Assembly (NCBI GenBank): GCA_023935145.1
Contig: CM043699.1
Span: 144,579,536 to 144,643,535, forward strand
Reading direction: 5' to 3'
DNA: 64,000 nucleotides
DNA from: Bretschneidera sinensis
Taxonomy: Eukaryota > Streptophyta > Magnoliopsida > Brassicales > Akaniaceae
The translations under genes and the position numbers were made by a program. The notes under the pieces were generated by a model that worked only from the letters and a program-made list of their open reading frames with translations, was not told the origin of the DNA and ran no database searches. Below, piece after piece: positions 21,826-32,912 of this stretch (position 1 is the first letter of the stretch; every line of letters starts with the position of its first letter).

Positions 21826-24800
21826 TTAGTCAAATGGTTCAATTCTTGGGTCATGTTCACTTGCCATCAGCATCCCAGTGCAGAGGCATGTCGGGCACAT
21901 CACCTGATTCAGCAATGAAAACAATTAGCAACCATAAAAGTGACAAAACAATAAATCAATCCGTTGAATTTTGCGGTCATTTGCTGTAGTTGCACTAGCT
22001 TGTTGCTTAACATTCCAAGCAACAAAAATGCAGTTCTACACAACTCAAATCTTTTAAGTAAAATGCTTCTCCTTAGTTCTGAAGCATAAGAACAATCTAT
22101 TTTTAGAATGGTATACGAACAATCTTAGACATACTTTCGATAATTAAAGTTCGTTTGCTTTTTCCTGTTCAGCTGCCTCATGTAAGCCATAGGATCACAA
22201 TGTTTTTTCTATGAATTACTTTTTGTGCTAGCTGTAGAGAGATCTGAGGCAGCGCCCAGAATATGACAATCGATTAATAAAATATTTCCCAATTAGCAAG
22301 AGTAAATTTAATTAAAGGCAGCATTACAACTTGAAAAATGTCGTATCATCTATGAACGGATTATAATTCTGATCAAATCTCATTACCTTTCCTGCACCAG
22401 AGCAGTTTGGACACCTTTGAGTCGTGGGAACTTGCAAAGGGCACTCAGAAGCACTGGATAATGAAATGGGATCAATGCTCAAGCACACACCACTTGTGGA
22501 ACATCGAGCACATGCCAAGTATCCTACCATAGGATCACATAAAAATATCCTTAGAACTTCAGGCTAAAGATGAGGGAAAGAAAGAGAAGAAAGACAAAAG
22601 GAACTCCTATTTTGTATGTTTTTCTTATCATTATTTCTTTTCTTTTTTTGCGGGGGACGGGAAAAAAGAACACCCCTTCCAAGAAGTCCAAAGCTATATA
22701 AGACAGTTAATAAACTAGAACAAATTAGAACCTAAGCCTAAGCATATTGGACTGTAAAGGGGATCAAATCATGATAGAGATCTGTTTATGACAGGTTAGA
22801 AGATCTTGATGCAAAATTCAAATTAGATGAACAAAATTTCTACCACAAAAGATCCACTCTAGCTCAATAGGACACAATTCCAACCTGCTTGCATCATAAC
22901 CATAACTCTCAGTTCTTCTCATTAGCCTAATCCATACACTAATAGCATCAAGCAAAAACAAAGATGACTGTATACTGAAACACAATGTAGGCAATTCAAG
23001 CTCTGACAATAGTGAGCAATCATCCGCAATATAAAATGGTACATACCAGTCCCAAGGCAATATTTGCAGCGTTTCTTCTCTTGTTGCTCAACATTGTTAA
23101 CCTCAATTAACATTAAGGCTGAAATGACACCAACTGCACCACCTGAAAAGGATGCCACAATGGGATCGACCTGACTGAATTAAGAAATCCAAAAGTTACT
23201 ATTGTAATTCAAGGTTTTAAGCAATCTTTAGTCACCAAACACTAAACTTTTGGTTGCTTTGAATTTCAAATTTGTTAATTAGTAGAGATGTTAGTTCAGT
23301 GAATACCTCAATTGCGGTGGCAAATGCATATTACGTATGAAATCTTCATATGAGGTACCCCCTATGCCTAATTTTAATTCCAGCTGCCATATAAAAGGAT
23401 TAAAACATTTAGCCAGATCATGGTCGAGGATTCAAAGAATCAAAATACCCTTTAACATGCAGCTTAGAGAATCCCATCATCATAGGGGACTGTAGATACA
23501 TATAACTAACATTGACATAATCTTCTATCTGATTAGTTAGCGTTTTCCGAAGAATGGGAGAAAAAAGCAGTACTCCAGTTCAACCTCGGTAGCCTTATTT
23601 TTTGGTAAAATAGCAACACTTCTCATCCTCCAGTCTCCACATTCAAACCTAACCTCATCATTTAACTATCAACTTGCATTGCCTGAAATATACACTCAAT
23701 AAGAAATGCCAAATTCATATTGCATTTCCTTCTGTCAGGTTACCCAAATTTCCATAAGAGGTACTCCAATATTTTTAAGGAAGCATTCATCTAAAAGATT
23801 TTCATGCAAGCCTTTGTTTTAAATATTATGTTATCAATAGATCACCTCTCACGAGAAACCTTTGCAGAAATTTAAGGTTCTTCAGTATAACTACAAATAC
23901 GCCCACCAGTTGACTCTGTTATGGAAATATTCATCTCAAAGTACTTTTATGGAAGCCTTTATTTTTAATTCATCTTATAGATAAAAACATCGTGACTCAT
24001 CTTATTTAACCTCAAACCACAGGGTACTTATTTGTAATTCTTAAAGCTCATTGAAGTTTGATCTCCCTAAGAATGATACTATGAATGGTTCACAAAAATC
24101 CCACTATTGGTTACTGGATAGGTAACATTCATCTATATTTTTTTCCCTTGTTCTCCTTTTGATTGGGGGGAGAGTGCATGGAGGAATTCCATAAATGCAA
24201 TAGACTTGAAACAATATGACTCTGAGAGAGGTACTAAACGATCACAGAAGAAATTGGCAACTAGTAAGTATACATGAAATTATAAGCAAATAAAAGAAGA
24301 AATGAAAACAGACACTCCTAAACTTACTGTTGGTGCAATAAGGCCCCCAAATACAATTATCCCAGATATGAATGATAAGCTTGTGAAGTACAGCTGCTTC
24401 AAAGTCTTTGGTGTCTACTCCAAAATAGAAGTGCACAAGGTAAGTTAGCAATCAAAAAGCCAATTTACATCAAATTCCACGGATCTCAGAAGAATGAAAA
24501 AGGGAAATTGCAGGAACAAGGACATGCTACTTCCCATTTGTTAAATATATCATCGCAACTCGTGCTTCTGTGGGTGGTTAACCATCAATATTTTCAGTTA
24601 GGTGAATATCCCATGCTACCTAAGAACTATTTTGAAACTCACCACATGAGGGAGAAATGGAATAGAGGATGGGATGTCAGGCATCTCATATGCATCCTCT
24701 CCGCTGCTCTCGTTGATAACTTTTACGCTCTTAATTCGTTGTTGTACTCGTAATCTCCTTACCTAACAAAAGTTTACTAAAAAAATTCAGGGAAACAATC

Positions 24801-25565
24801 AACTAATAATATCATTCATATACACCAATCTTGGCATCCAACTAATCATCATGAAAATAGGTTTTAGCTAGTATGTTAAATGCCACTGATCAAAATTCAA
24901 TGAATCAATATCAAATTAAAAGACCCTTTTTAAAAGAAAGTTCACCTCTTCCATGAGGAGAAAGATCTTATTCCGCCTACTCCTTATGTTTTCTTGGATT
25001 TCTTGCAGCTGCATCTGCACAAAATCCTGAACAGTCTCTGGTCCTTCTATGATGCAAAAGTTGCTATAAAACCCAAACATATTACTACATGTAAGATTCC
25101 CAATAACTACTATAATGTGAACAACAATACTAACAGTGGAAACCAAATAATACAAACTTGTCAAACAGTCAAAAACACCACTATCATGAGCTAATTGAGC
25201 TCAATTCCACTAAATTTGTAAATATAAATAATCAATTTTTCTTTTTAACACAAGATGCATAGGTCAATTACATTCAAGTAGCTGACTGCAGGCCCAATTC
25301 ACCGTAATAAAAAAAGAAAGATATGATTAACAAAAAAAAAAAGAAGAAAGAAGAATTGAGGAATTAACCTAGAAGAACTATCATCGGATGGAAGGGAACC
25401 TGAACCTGAGGAGTTGTTAGAGGAACAGCAGATAAATGGAGATGGAGAGCGGTATTTGGATAAAGAGAGGCGATTACCGTTTCCATTTGAAACAGAGAAT
25501 AAGAACAGGTTCTTGGAGGTTGATGGAAGAAGAAGATGATGAGAGAGGAGGGAGAAAGTAGCCAT
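21826..25565 (-). CDS. ORANGE-LIKE, chloroplast DnaJ-type zinc-finger protein
   Basis: Eight exons read by eye: 25369-25565, 24946-25063, 24643-24762, 24328-24414, 23307-23383, 23047-23174, 22387-22523 and 21826-21903. All introns are GT-AG and phases are consistent, giving 313 residues. The N-terminus (MATFSLLSHHLLLP, Ser-rich) looks like a plastid transit peptide. FCIIEGPETVQDF and QEIQENIRSRRNKIFLLMEE follow, then two membrane segments (SFISGIIVFGGLIAP and SGGAVGVISALMLIEV). A DnaJ-like cysteine region has four CxxC units (CKYCLGTG, CARC, CPNCSGAG, CPTC). Known ORANGE proteins stabilise phytoene synthase and promote carotenoid build-up and chromoplast differentiation. SSIPFLPHVTPKTLKQLYFT suggests the OR-LIKE branch. 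The arginine altered in the melon golden allele is retained (IRSR, about residue 95). Confidence 0.95.
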
Positions 25566-27814
25566 CTTTTTTTCTCCTAGTTTCTGCTCATACCAAAATC
25601 CAGAGAGAGAATTTTGTTTGAGAGAGCTTAGTGAAATCCTAGAGAGGAGAAATGATAACTGCCTCGTGTCACGATATCTAATTGTTCTCGGCTCCTGTAA
25701 GATCGTAACAATTTCCTACGCGTATGTAAGGGTCTCTAATAAAGACAATATATTACGAAAAAAAGCATCAAAAACCTCGAGGTTTCACGAATGTCTAGTC
25801 CCCCTCGAGGTCGCTTTGGTTCGCTAATTAGTATGAAATTAAATTGAGATCAGATTGAATGAGAATTACAGTGATTTTTGTTTGGTTCAAAAGATTAATT
25901 AATTTTATTTCAATGAAATTTTATGTTTAATTGACAGGATTAATATTTATATTTAAAATATGATAACAAATAAAATGATAAAATTACCATATAATCAATA
26001 TTTATATTATTATATATCTTAAATATTAATTTATTAAATAATAATAATATCGATATTGGAAGTACATGCAGACTCCAATGTATAGGGATTTAACTTTCCT
26101 CTTATTAGGTTAGTCGTCGTCGTTTTCAATATGAACCTCTTTTGTATATTTTTCTCAAGGTACTGGCTTACTACGCAAAGTAAATGATAAAGAAACTAAA
26201 AGATTGAGGGACCAAAACCATAAAAAATGTAGCAACGAAAGAAGATCAGGTATGCTACCCATTGAGTCGATTGTACTTAATTTAAGCAAATAACCCATCA
26301 TGGTCTCTTTCCAATTTTTTTCCTTTTTGGGTCACACTTAGGCAGCAGTTTGCGGCCAGAGTAGAAGAAAATAAATTGGAGGTTGCTTTCCATTTTCAAG
26401 GTAAATATTCTTCAAAGTATTAACATTTTGTGTTTGTATTTTCTTAATTAAATGATTAAATAGATTCGTTTGTTTAGTGCAAACAATGGTGTTAACAAGT
26501 TCTGAGAGAGAATCATGTGCCTTTGTAGATACAACCCGACAATTATTAAAATCCAAGCATTGCTTAACATCGGTCAAAGACATCATGGTTAAAACCAAGA
26601 CTCAAGGATCAGCTCTATTTGTTTTACGGGGAAATACATGCCCATGGCTGATATAATTAGAGGAACCAAAACCAACATGCAACCTATAAAGTTATTTGCT
26701 GGTTTACTTGAGATATTTTAGGTTTTTTTTTTACATAATTATTTTTTTAAGTTTGTTACTTTAGTTTTCAAAACGTAAAATACATTACTTATGGAGATAA
26801 ATGATAAATATCTGAAGATATAATTGTCCTGAAGCTTTTTTTTTTATTTTTATTTTTCTTAACATTTTTTAATAATTTGACATTTTAAAGATAAGTTGAA
26901 AAACAATTTTATTTCGTTCAAATTTTGTCTTCCTAACATACTGCGCTTCTTTTCAATCTCCTGCTAATGATGTAAATAAAATAATTATTATCAAATACTT
27001 AAACCAATGTTTATGTATTTATCATATTGAGATGCTAATAACAAGAGAAATTATGAGATAGAGGAAGAGGATAAGGAATTCAAGGATTTGTGTTGGTGCT
27101 TCAAAGAAGGGCGGAGCTTGGACATTGGGATCTATGCTTCTTTTTCTTTTTTTGTTTCAATGGTGTAATGAGTGCGACTCTAATATAAATTTGAAGGTTT
27201 TAAAATATGCTACTCCATTATTAATTTGTAGATTTTTAAAATTGCATGTTAGTTTTGCCATTGTTGTTTGGGTTTGAAATTTTTTTAAGGCCTTAACTAG
27301 AATGGAAGGGTTTACATAAAAAAAATTTCGTTTCTTCTCCATGCTTTGGATTCCTTAATAGCATGATGAAAGTTTCTTTGATTATTATTAGAATGAAAAA
27401 TCCCTACGAATGTGCTTTTAAAACTTTCTTCTTTATAATCTCATCTGTTAGCTTAGTTTCTCAATCGGCTAATGAAAATAATTTCTTATAGTCATTTATT
27501 TTCTTAATCACCCGATTATTGCATCTATCAAAAAGACTAATTTATGTTTTTCGTTTTTCTTATGCAGATTCCATATATCATTGATTGCTTATGATTGATG
27601 TTAAAAAGAAGTCATCATATCGTTGTTGGAGAGTAGTATAACATATTTTTGTTGCAACTCTTGCTTTTAATTTGTGGGAGGAGTTGTGTATGTGAGTATT
27701 AACATAGATGTTGCATGATTGTATAACTCCTTGAAATAAATTAGTTAGATAAATATGAAAAATTATAGTGCTTAATTTCATTAAAAAAAATACTAATCCA
27801 TAAAATTCTCCTTT
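25566..27814. other. Intergenic region with one dispersed-repeat fragment
   Basis: The first 100-150 bases hold the leader and promoter of ORANGE-LIKE. About 25893-26060 matches the module at 35482-35655 and 38392-38550 (shared AAATAAAATGATAAAATTACC and AATTTATTAAATAA), a third and shorter copy of that AT-rich repeat. The minus-strand frame at 26338-26598 (86 codons) is unrecognised. Nothing else is supported. Confidence 0.6.
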
Positions 27815-27819
27815 AAAAA

Positions 27820-27978
27820 TGTTAATGTATTATATGGGTTTAGTCCCACATTGGTTGTGTATAGCTTTACTTCTCCTATTAGCTTATATAAATAGGATAG
27901 CTCCCTTTGTAAGTAAATCACACCATTCAATACAATTCTTCTCTTTGTATTGTCTCACTTCCTCTCTTAAATTCAACA
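27820..27978 (+). repeat. 5' LTR (159 bp)
   Basis: Starts TGTTAATGTATT and ends ATTCAACA, with TATA box TTATATAAATAG at about 27883-27894. Very short for a copia LTR. It contains one copy of the 57-base unit that is doubled in the 3' LTR. Confidence 0.97.
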
Positions 27979-27991
27979 TGGTATCAGAGCC
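27979..27991 (+). promoter_or_regulatory. Primer binding site (tRNA-Met)
   Basis: TGGTATCAGAGCC starts directly after the 5' LTR and is the standard initiator-Met primer site of plant copia elements. Confidence 0.97.
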
Positions 27992-27997
27992 TTAATG

Positions 27998-28510
27998 GTT
28001 CTCGGTATTTTAAGAGTTGAGTATGCTCTGTGATTGCCACTATTAGTGGATCCTTCACATCAGAAATTCTCAGTATATTAAGAGTTGAGTATGCTCTGTG
28101 ATTGCCACTATTAGTGGATCCTTCACATCAGAAAAACTTCTAGTATATCCTTTTCATACCTGTCGGGTCATCATTATAGTCGGAGTCTCATTCTCCATTG
28201 ACATCATCTCCGCTGTCGCTTCTGTTTCAGAAACGCTGCTGCCACGTCAGCCCTAAAAGCCACATCAGCGCCACCTCACTGCCACCTCAGTGCCACGTCA
28301 CCCATTGACATCATCTCCGCTGCCACATCAGTGCCACGTCACCCGTTGACATCATCTCCGCTGCCGCTCTTGTTTCAGACACGTTGCTGCCACAGTAGCA
28401 CCACATCAACAACACGTCAGCACCACGTTACTCGTTGACCGTCACATCATCAGTTGACTGCCACGTCATCAGTTGACCGCCACATCACCGGTTGACTGCC
28501 ACATCATCAG
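27998..28510 (+). repeat. Repetitive leader in place of gag
   Basis: Two direct copies of a ~66-base unit (TTAAGAGTTGAGTATGCTCT... to CACATCAG) lie at about 28000-28133. About 28200-28535 is a minisatellite built from GCCACATCA and GTTGACATCATCTCCGCTGCC variants. The leader has no open gag frame: the UBN2-type gag domain normally found between primer site and zinc knuckles is not there. Confidence 0.8.
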
Positions 28511-31500
28511 TTGACCGTCACATCACTGGTTTCTTGGAGGTTCACCTTCCTCTTTGCTCCTATGGCTGAATCAGACTTACCCCACCGACAGAGCACACAC
28601 CAGAAGCCCTTATATTGCAAGTATTGTCATTCACAAGGGCATGAATTGCTCAAATGTCCTTCTCGCCTATGTAAAGTCTGCAGAGAACCGGGTCACTATC
28701 TTGCAGACTGCCCTAAACTTCCATCTGGAAATCAGTCAAATGGGAACCAACATCACTCTCGAGGCTCATACAATCGGCCATATTCCAAGCCAAAGAATAC
28801 TGCTGCCGTAACCACTGATGCTACACCAACTTCATCCAATTCTCCACCTGCTTGGAGTGGTTTCTGCACCGTTCTTACTGAGGCTCTAAATAAAATCGGT
28901 AACAATATAGCCATGTCAACTACACCAGGTACATCCCGATGGTATTTCGATTCTGCTTGTTGCAATCACATGACTTCTGATGCCTCTATTTTTTCCTCTA
29001 AAACCCGTGATGAGCATGCGCATACTATTCACACTGCCAATGGATCAAATATGCTGGTCAGCCATACTGGACATGTTGATAGTTCTCATTTGTCTCTCCC
29101 TGACACATATTTAGTTCCTAATCTTACGCTTAACCTTATATCTGTTGGACAACTATGTGATCTTGGACTTGATGTGCATTTTTCTTCTACTGGTTGTCGT
29201 GTGCATGACCCTCAGACAGGAAAACTCCTTGGAACCGGCCGTAAAGTTGGACGCCTCTTTGAGCTCACTCATCTCCAAGTCCCATCCTCACCATCACCAA
29301 ATCAATCAGCCGCATCCATCCCAGCACTCTCACCTGTGGAATTGTGGCACTCTCGGTTAGGTCATACTTCATCTAGCCCTCTACGTTCTCTTATTTCTAG
29401 TGGTCAGTTAGGTTCACTTCAGCATGAGTCTTTTCATTGTATTCATTATCAACTTGCAAAACAATCAGCTTTACCTTTTAATGAGAGTCAGTCCATTTCC
29501 CTTGCACCTTTTGATTTAGTACATTCTGACGTTTGGGGGCCTTCTCCTCATGCATCAATGGGTGGTGCTCGTTATTTTGTTATATTTGTGGATGACTATT
29601 CTCGTTATACTTGGTTGTTTCTTATGAAAAGCAGATCTGAACTCTTTCAAATATATTCTGATTTTTCTTCTATGGTTCAAACTCAATTCTCTCGGAATAT
29701 CAAAATTTTTCGTTCAGATAATGCAATGGAATATAAAGACCGTGCTTTTCTAAACCTACTTCACAAAAATGGCACGCTCCCCCACCGCTCGTGCCCTGGA
29801 ACCTCCCAACAAAATGGACGAGCTGAACGCAAACATCGACATATTCTTGACACCGTTCGTGCTCTACTCATTTCGTCATCATGTCCTGAACGTTTCTGGG
29901 GTGATGCTGCATTCACCGCAGTATACACAATCAATCGTGTCCCTTCCACTACAATCCAAAATCAATCTCCATTCGAGCGCCTTTTCGGTAAACCTCATGA
30001 TTACTCTAACCTCAGAGTCTTTGGTTGCGCTTGTTTTGTTCTTCTCAAACCACATGAACACAACAAATTACAACCAAGGGCTCATCTGTGTTGTTTCATT
30101 GGATATGGTATTGAACATAAGGGGTATCGATGCTGGGATCCTATTTCTAAAACTCTTCGTATCTCTCGTCATGTCATTTTTTGGGAACATCAAATGTTCT
30201 CTTCCTTACGGTCATTTGACATATCAACCATCACTAACTCCAGATTCTTTACTGATCCATCTATTAAGTTATTTCCTAAGAATCCAGTTTCAGGTACTGT
30301 TGAGTCCACCTCCGAATCACCAGCTGATATCACCCCTTCCGTTCCAGAACCACTAGTTGATCCTACCTCTCCAGACCCAGACCCAGACCCAGTTCCAGCT
30401 CCAGAACCATCAGCTGACCTCACCTCTCTGACTCAATCGGTCGTGCCCGAGGATATTCCTATGTCTGATGAGTCTGCACCGACTCCCTCTGAGAGCCATC
30501 CTCCAGATCACCCCCGCAGATCTACCAGGGTAACTCACCCCCCTTCTCATCTTGCTGATTACCATTGTGATTATCATTGTTTTTCTACTATACTTCATCT
30601 GCATGAGCCTCAATCCTATAAGGAGGCTAGTACTAATCCTCTTTGGCAGAAAGCAATGGATGAAGAACTTCAGGCCCTAGCTAAAACTCATACATGGGAT
30701 ATTGTTGATCTACCCGCTGGAAAAACTCCTATTGGGTGCAAATGGGTGTTTAAGATCAAGACACTTTCTGATGGCTCTATTGAACGATATAAAGCCCGAC
30801 TTGTTGCCAAGGGATTTGCTCAGGAATATGGCATTGACTATGAAGAGACATTTGCTCCAGTGGCGAGGCTCACATCTGTCCGTACACTCATTGCTGTCGC
30901 CGCCATTCGAAGATGGACTCTATTTCAAATGGATGTCAAAAATGCATTTCTGAATGGGGAACTTCTTGAGGAAGTCTATATGCATACACCTCCCGGCTTG
31001 GATGCCACTCGAAACAAAGTTTGTCGCCTTCGTCGTGCCTTATATGGTTTAAAACAAGCTCCACGTGCCTGGTTTGCCAAATTCAGCACTACCATTCATC
31101 AGTTTGGGTTCACACCGAGTGCTCATGATTCGACTCTGTTTATCCGCCATACTGCCAACGGTATTATCCTTCTTTTACTGTACGTGGATGATATGGTTAT
31201 TACTGGAGATGATCCACATGGTATTTCTGAACTCAAAAAGTTTCTCAGTGGCCAATTCGAGATGAAAGATCTTGGCGTGCTCACCTATTTTCTTGGCCTC
31301 GAAGTCTCATCTAATTCTGATGGATTTTTTCTCTCTCAGGCCAAATATGCCTCGGACCTCCTTTCCAAGGCTGGGATCACTGACTCAACCACTGCCACTA
31401 CTCCTCTCGAGCCGAATGTCAGACTTACCCCACTCGATGGTTCACCTCTTCAGGATGCCACTCTATATCGTCAACTGGTTGGAAGTCTTGTATATCTTAC

Positions 31501-32134
31501 TGTCACTCGCCCTGACATTGCCTATGCCGTTCATCAGGTCAGTCGGTTCTTGTCCGCTCCTCGGACCACCCATTACTCGACTGTTCTTCGCATTCTTAGG
31601 TACGTCAAGGGTACTTTATTTCATGGGCTTCATTTCTCAGCACAGTCTGCCCCCGTTTTACAAGCCTATTCTGATGCCGATTGGGCCGGAGACCCCACCG
31701 ACAGACGTTCAACCACTGGTTACTGTTTCTTTTTGGGCAATTCTCTCATTTCCTGGCGTAGTAAGAAACAAACTGTGGTTGCTCGCTCCAGTACCGAAGC
31801 TGAATATCGTGCCATGGCTGATACAACTCAAGAACTTCTCTGGCTTCGATGGCTACTCGCTGACATGGGTATCTCTTCTCCTGCTGCCACTATCCTACAC
31901 TGTGACAACAGGAGTGCTATTCAGATCGCTCACAATGATGTCTTCCACGAGCGTACAAAACACATCGAGAATGATATCCACTTCATCCGTGATCATATTC
32001 TCCAGAATACGGTTCGTCTACAATCCGTCAGTTCAGCCGATCAGACAGCTGACATTTTCACTAAGGCTCATCCACCCGGACGCTTTCACTCTCTGGTTTC
32101 CAAACTCAAGTTCACCTCCCACTTACCGCCTTGA
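28511..32134 (+). CDS. Ty1/copia polyprotein lacking gag N-terminus
   Basis: 1,207 codons without a stop; the likely start is the internal ATG at 28562 (MAESDLPH). In order: two CCHC zinc knuckles (C36-C39-H44-C49 and C54-C57-H62-C67); protease DSACCNHMT, Ala where most copia proteases have Gly; a pre-integrase HHCC finger whose last Cys is Tyr (HCIHYQLAK); integrase core with HSDVWGP, RSDNAMEY and QNGRAERKHR (D, D, E retained). Then reverse transcriptase with QMDVKNAFLNG, YGLKQAPRAW and YVDD, and RNase H with YSDADWAGD, SSTEAEYRA and HCDNRSA. The ORF ends 13 bases before the 3' LTR. RT and RNase H look active; the damaged finger and missing capsid suggest it cannot move by itself. Confidence 0.95.
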   Translation: MTVTSLVSWRFTFLFAPMAESDLPHRQSTHQKPLYCKYCHSQGHELLKCPSRLCKVCREPGHYLADCPKLPSGNQSNGNQHHSRGSYNRPYSKPKNTAAVTTDATPTSSNSPPAWSGFCTVLTEALNKIGNNIAMSTTPGTSRWYFDSACCNHMTSDASIFSSKTRDEHAHTIHTANGSNMLVSHTGHVDSSHLSLPDTYLVPNLTLNLISVGQLCDLGLDVHFSSTGCRVHDPQTGKLLGTGRKVGRLFELTHLQVPSSPSPNQSAASIPALSPVELWHSRLGHTSSSPLRSLISSGQLGSLQHESFHCIHYQLAKQSALPFNESQSISLAPFDLVHSDVWGPSPHASMGGARYFVIFVDDYSRYTWLFLMKSRSELFQIYSDFSSMVQTQFSRNIKIFRSDNAMEYKDRAFLNLLHKNGTLPHRSCPGTSQQNGRAERKHRHILDTVRALLISSSCPERFWGDAAFTAVYTINRVPSTTIQNQSPFERLFGKPHDYSNLRVFGCACFVLLKPHEHNKLQPRAHLCCFIGYGIEHKGYRCWDPISKTLRISRHVIFWEHQMFSSLRSFDISTITNSRFFTDPSIKLFPKNPVSGTVESTSESPADITPSVPEPLVDPTSPDPDPDPVPAPEPSADLTSLTQSVVPEDIPMSDESAPTPSESHPPDHPRRSTRVTHPPSHLADYHCDYHCFSTILHLHEPQSYKEASTNPLWQKAMDEELQALAKTHTWDIVDLPAGKTPIGCKWVFKIKTLSDGSIERYKARLVAKGFAQEYGIDYEETFAPVARLTSVRTLIAVAAIRRWTLFQMDVKNAFLNGELLEEVYMHTPPGLDATRNKVCRLRRALYGLKQAPRAWFAKFSTTIHQFGFTPSAHDSTLFIRHTANGIILLLLYVDDMVITGDDPHGISELKKFLSGQFEMKDLGVLTYFLGLEVSSNSDGFFLSQAKYASDLLSKAGITDSTTATTPLEPNVRLTPLDGSPLQDATLYRQLVGSLVYLTVTRPDIAYAVHQVSRFLSAPRTTHYSTVLRILRYVKGTLFHGLHFSAQSAPVLQAYSDADWAGDPTDRRSTTGYCFFLGNSLISWRSKKQTVVARSSTEAEYRAMADTTQELLWLRWLLADMGISSPAATILHCDNRSAIQIAHNDVFHERTKHIENDIHFIRDHILQNTVRLQSVSSADQTADIFTKAHPPGRFHSLVSKLKFTSHLPP

Positions 32135-32135
32135 G

Positions 32136-32147
32136 TTTGAGGGGGGA
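32136..32147 (+). promoter_or_regulatory. Polypurine tract
   Basis: TTGAGGGGGGA immediately before the 3' LTR; primes plus-strand synthesis in LTR elements. Confidence 0.9.
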
Positions 32148-32363
32148 TGTTAATGTATTATATGGGTTTAGTCCCACATTGGTTGTGTATAGCTTTGCTT
32201 CTCCTATTAGCTTGTATAAATAAGATAATCCCACATTGGTTGTGTATAGCTTTACTTCTCCTATTAGCTTATATAAATAGGATAGCTCCCTTTGTAAGTA
32301 AATCACACCATTCAATACAATTCTTCTCTTTGTATTGTCTCACTTCCTCTCTTAAATTCAACA
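32148..32363 (+). repeat. 3' LTR (216 bp) with internal 57-bp duplication
   Basis: Equal to the 5' LTR plus one more copy of a 57-base unit (CCCACATTGGTTGTGTATAG...), which carries a second TATA-like TTGTATAAATAAG. The two units differ at about five positions. The rest matches the 5' LTR without a mismatch that I can see. Confidence 0.95.
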
Positions 32364-32547
32364 AAAAAATGGTTAAATAAATATGAAAAAAGTGTAATGC
32401 TCAATTTGATAAAAAAAATAAATAAAATAGAAAGACCAATCCACTACAATGCTAGAATTAATAGAAATTCATGTAAACGAATATTGATGATTTAAATATT
32501 TTTAACTTAAACTTTCTAGGTATGTACACGATTTAACTTATAATGGC

Positions 32548-32912
32548 TTACTAGCATTTCAACAAGTACATTGATTTACTCTTCTATCGGATTAAAGAAA
32601 CTAACATCTCAACATGCATTATGCATGTATTAATCTGCTCTTCTATCGAATTAAATAAAAATTGTAAATTTCTGTGAAAATGTATATGTAAATGATTTAT
32701 TATGATAGTGTTAACACTCAGGTATAGCGTCTTTTGTGTCTATTTGCTCTCTATGTTTATTATATTCACAACATATATTTCTCTCTCTCTTTATAACTAT
32801 TAGCATCTCAACACGCGTTATGTGCGTGTTGATCTACTCTTCTATCGGATTATACGAAACTATCATCTCAATACGCACATGTTGATTTGCTCTTCTATTA
32901 GATTAAACATTC
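32548..32912. repeat. Degenerate ~60-bp repeats with palindromic cores
   Basis: Four units, at about 32548, 32601, 32801 and 32862, share the frame CATCTCAACA...(palindrome)...CTCTTCTATCGGATTA. The core differs between units but stays self-complementary (CATGCATTATGCATG, ACACGCGTTATGTGCGTGT). Two pairs are separated by about 145 bases of other sequence. The rest of 32369-33450 has no gene. Confidence 0.7.

Larger units (their letters stand above)
27820..32363 (+). mobile_element. Ty1/copia LTR retrotransposon, near-complete and young
   Basis: Both ends are present: LTRs at 27820-27978 and 32148-32363, each TGTTAATG...TTCAACA, flanked by a 5-base AAAAA duplication (27815-27819, 32364-32368). 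A perfect tRNA-Met primer site follows the 5' LTR and a polypurine tract precedes the 3' LTR. One long ORF encodes protease, integrase, reverse transcriptase and RNase H in copia order. The LTRs are identical except that the 3' LTR holds one extra 57-base unit, so insertion is recent. The gag region upstream of the zinc knuckles is missing, so the copy probably depends on others for capsid. Confidence 0.97.

Noticed and set aside
26338..26598. 86-codon minus-strand ORF between ORANGE-LIKE and the copia element
   Set aside because: No recognisable domain, no splice partners, AT-rich surroundings; left as unassigned spacer.
29769..30356. 195-codon frame inside the copia integrase region
   Set aside because: Same reason: alternative frame of a well-supported ORF with no motif of its own.
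31272..32153. 293-codon plus-strand frame overlapping the copia ORF
   Set aside because: It is an out-of-frame reading of the RT/RNase H part of the copia polyprotein; the other frame has all the catalytic motifs.
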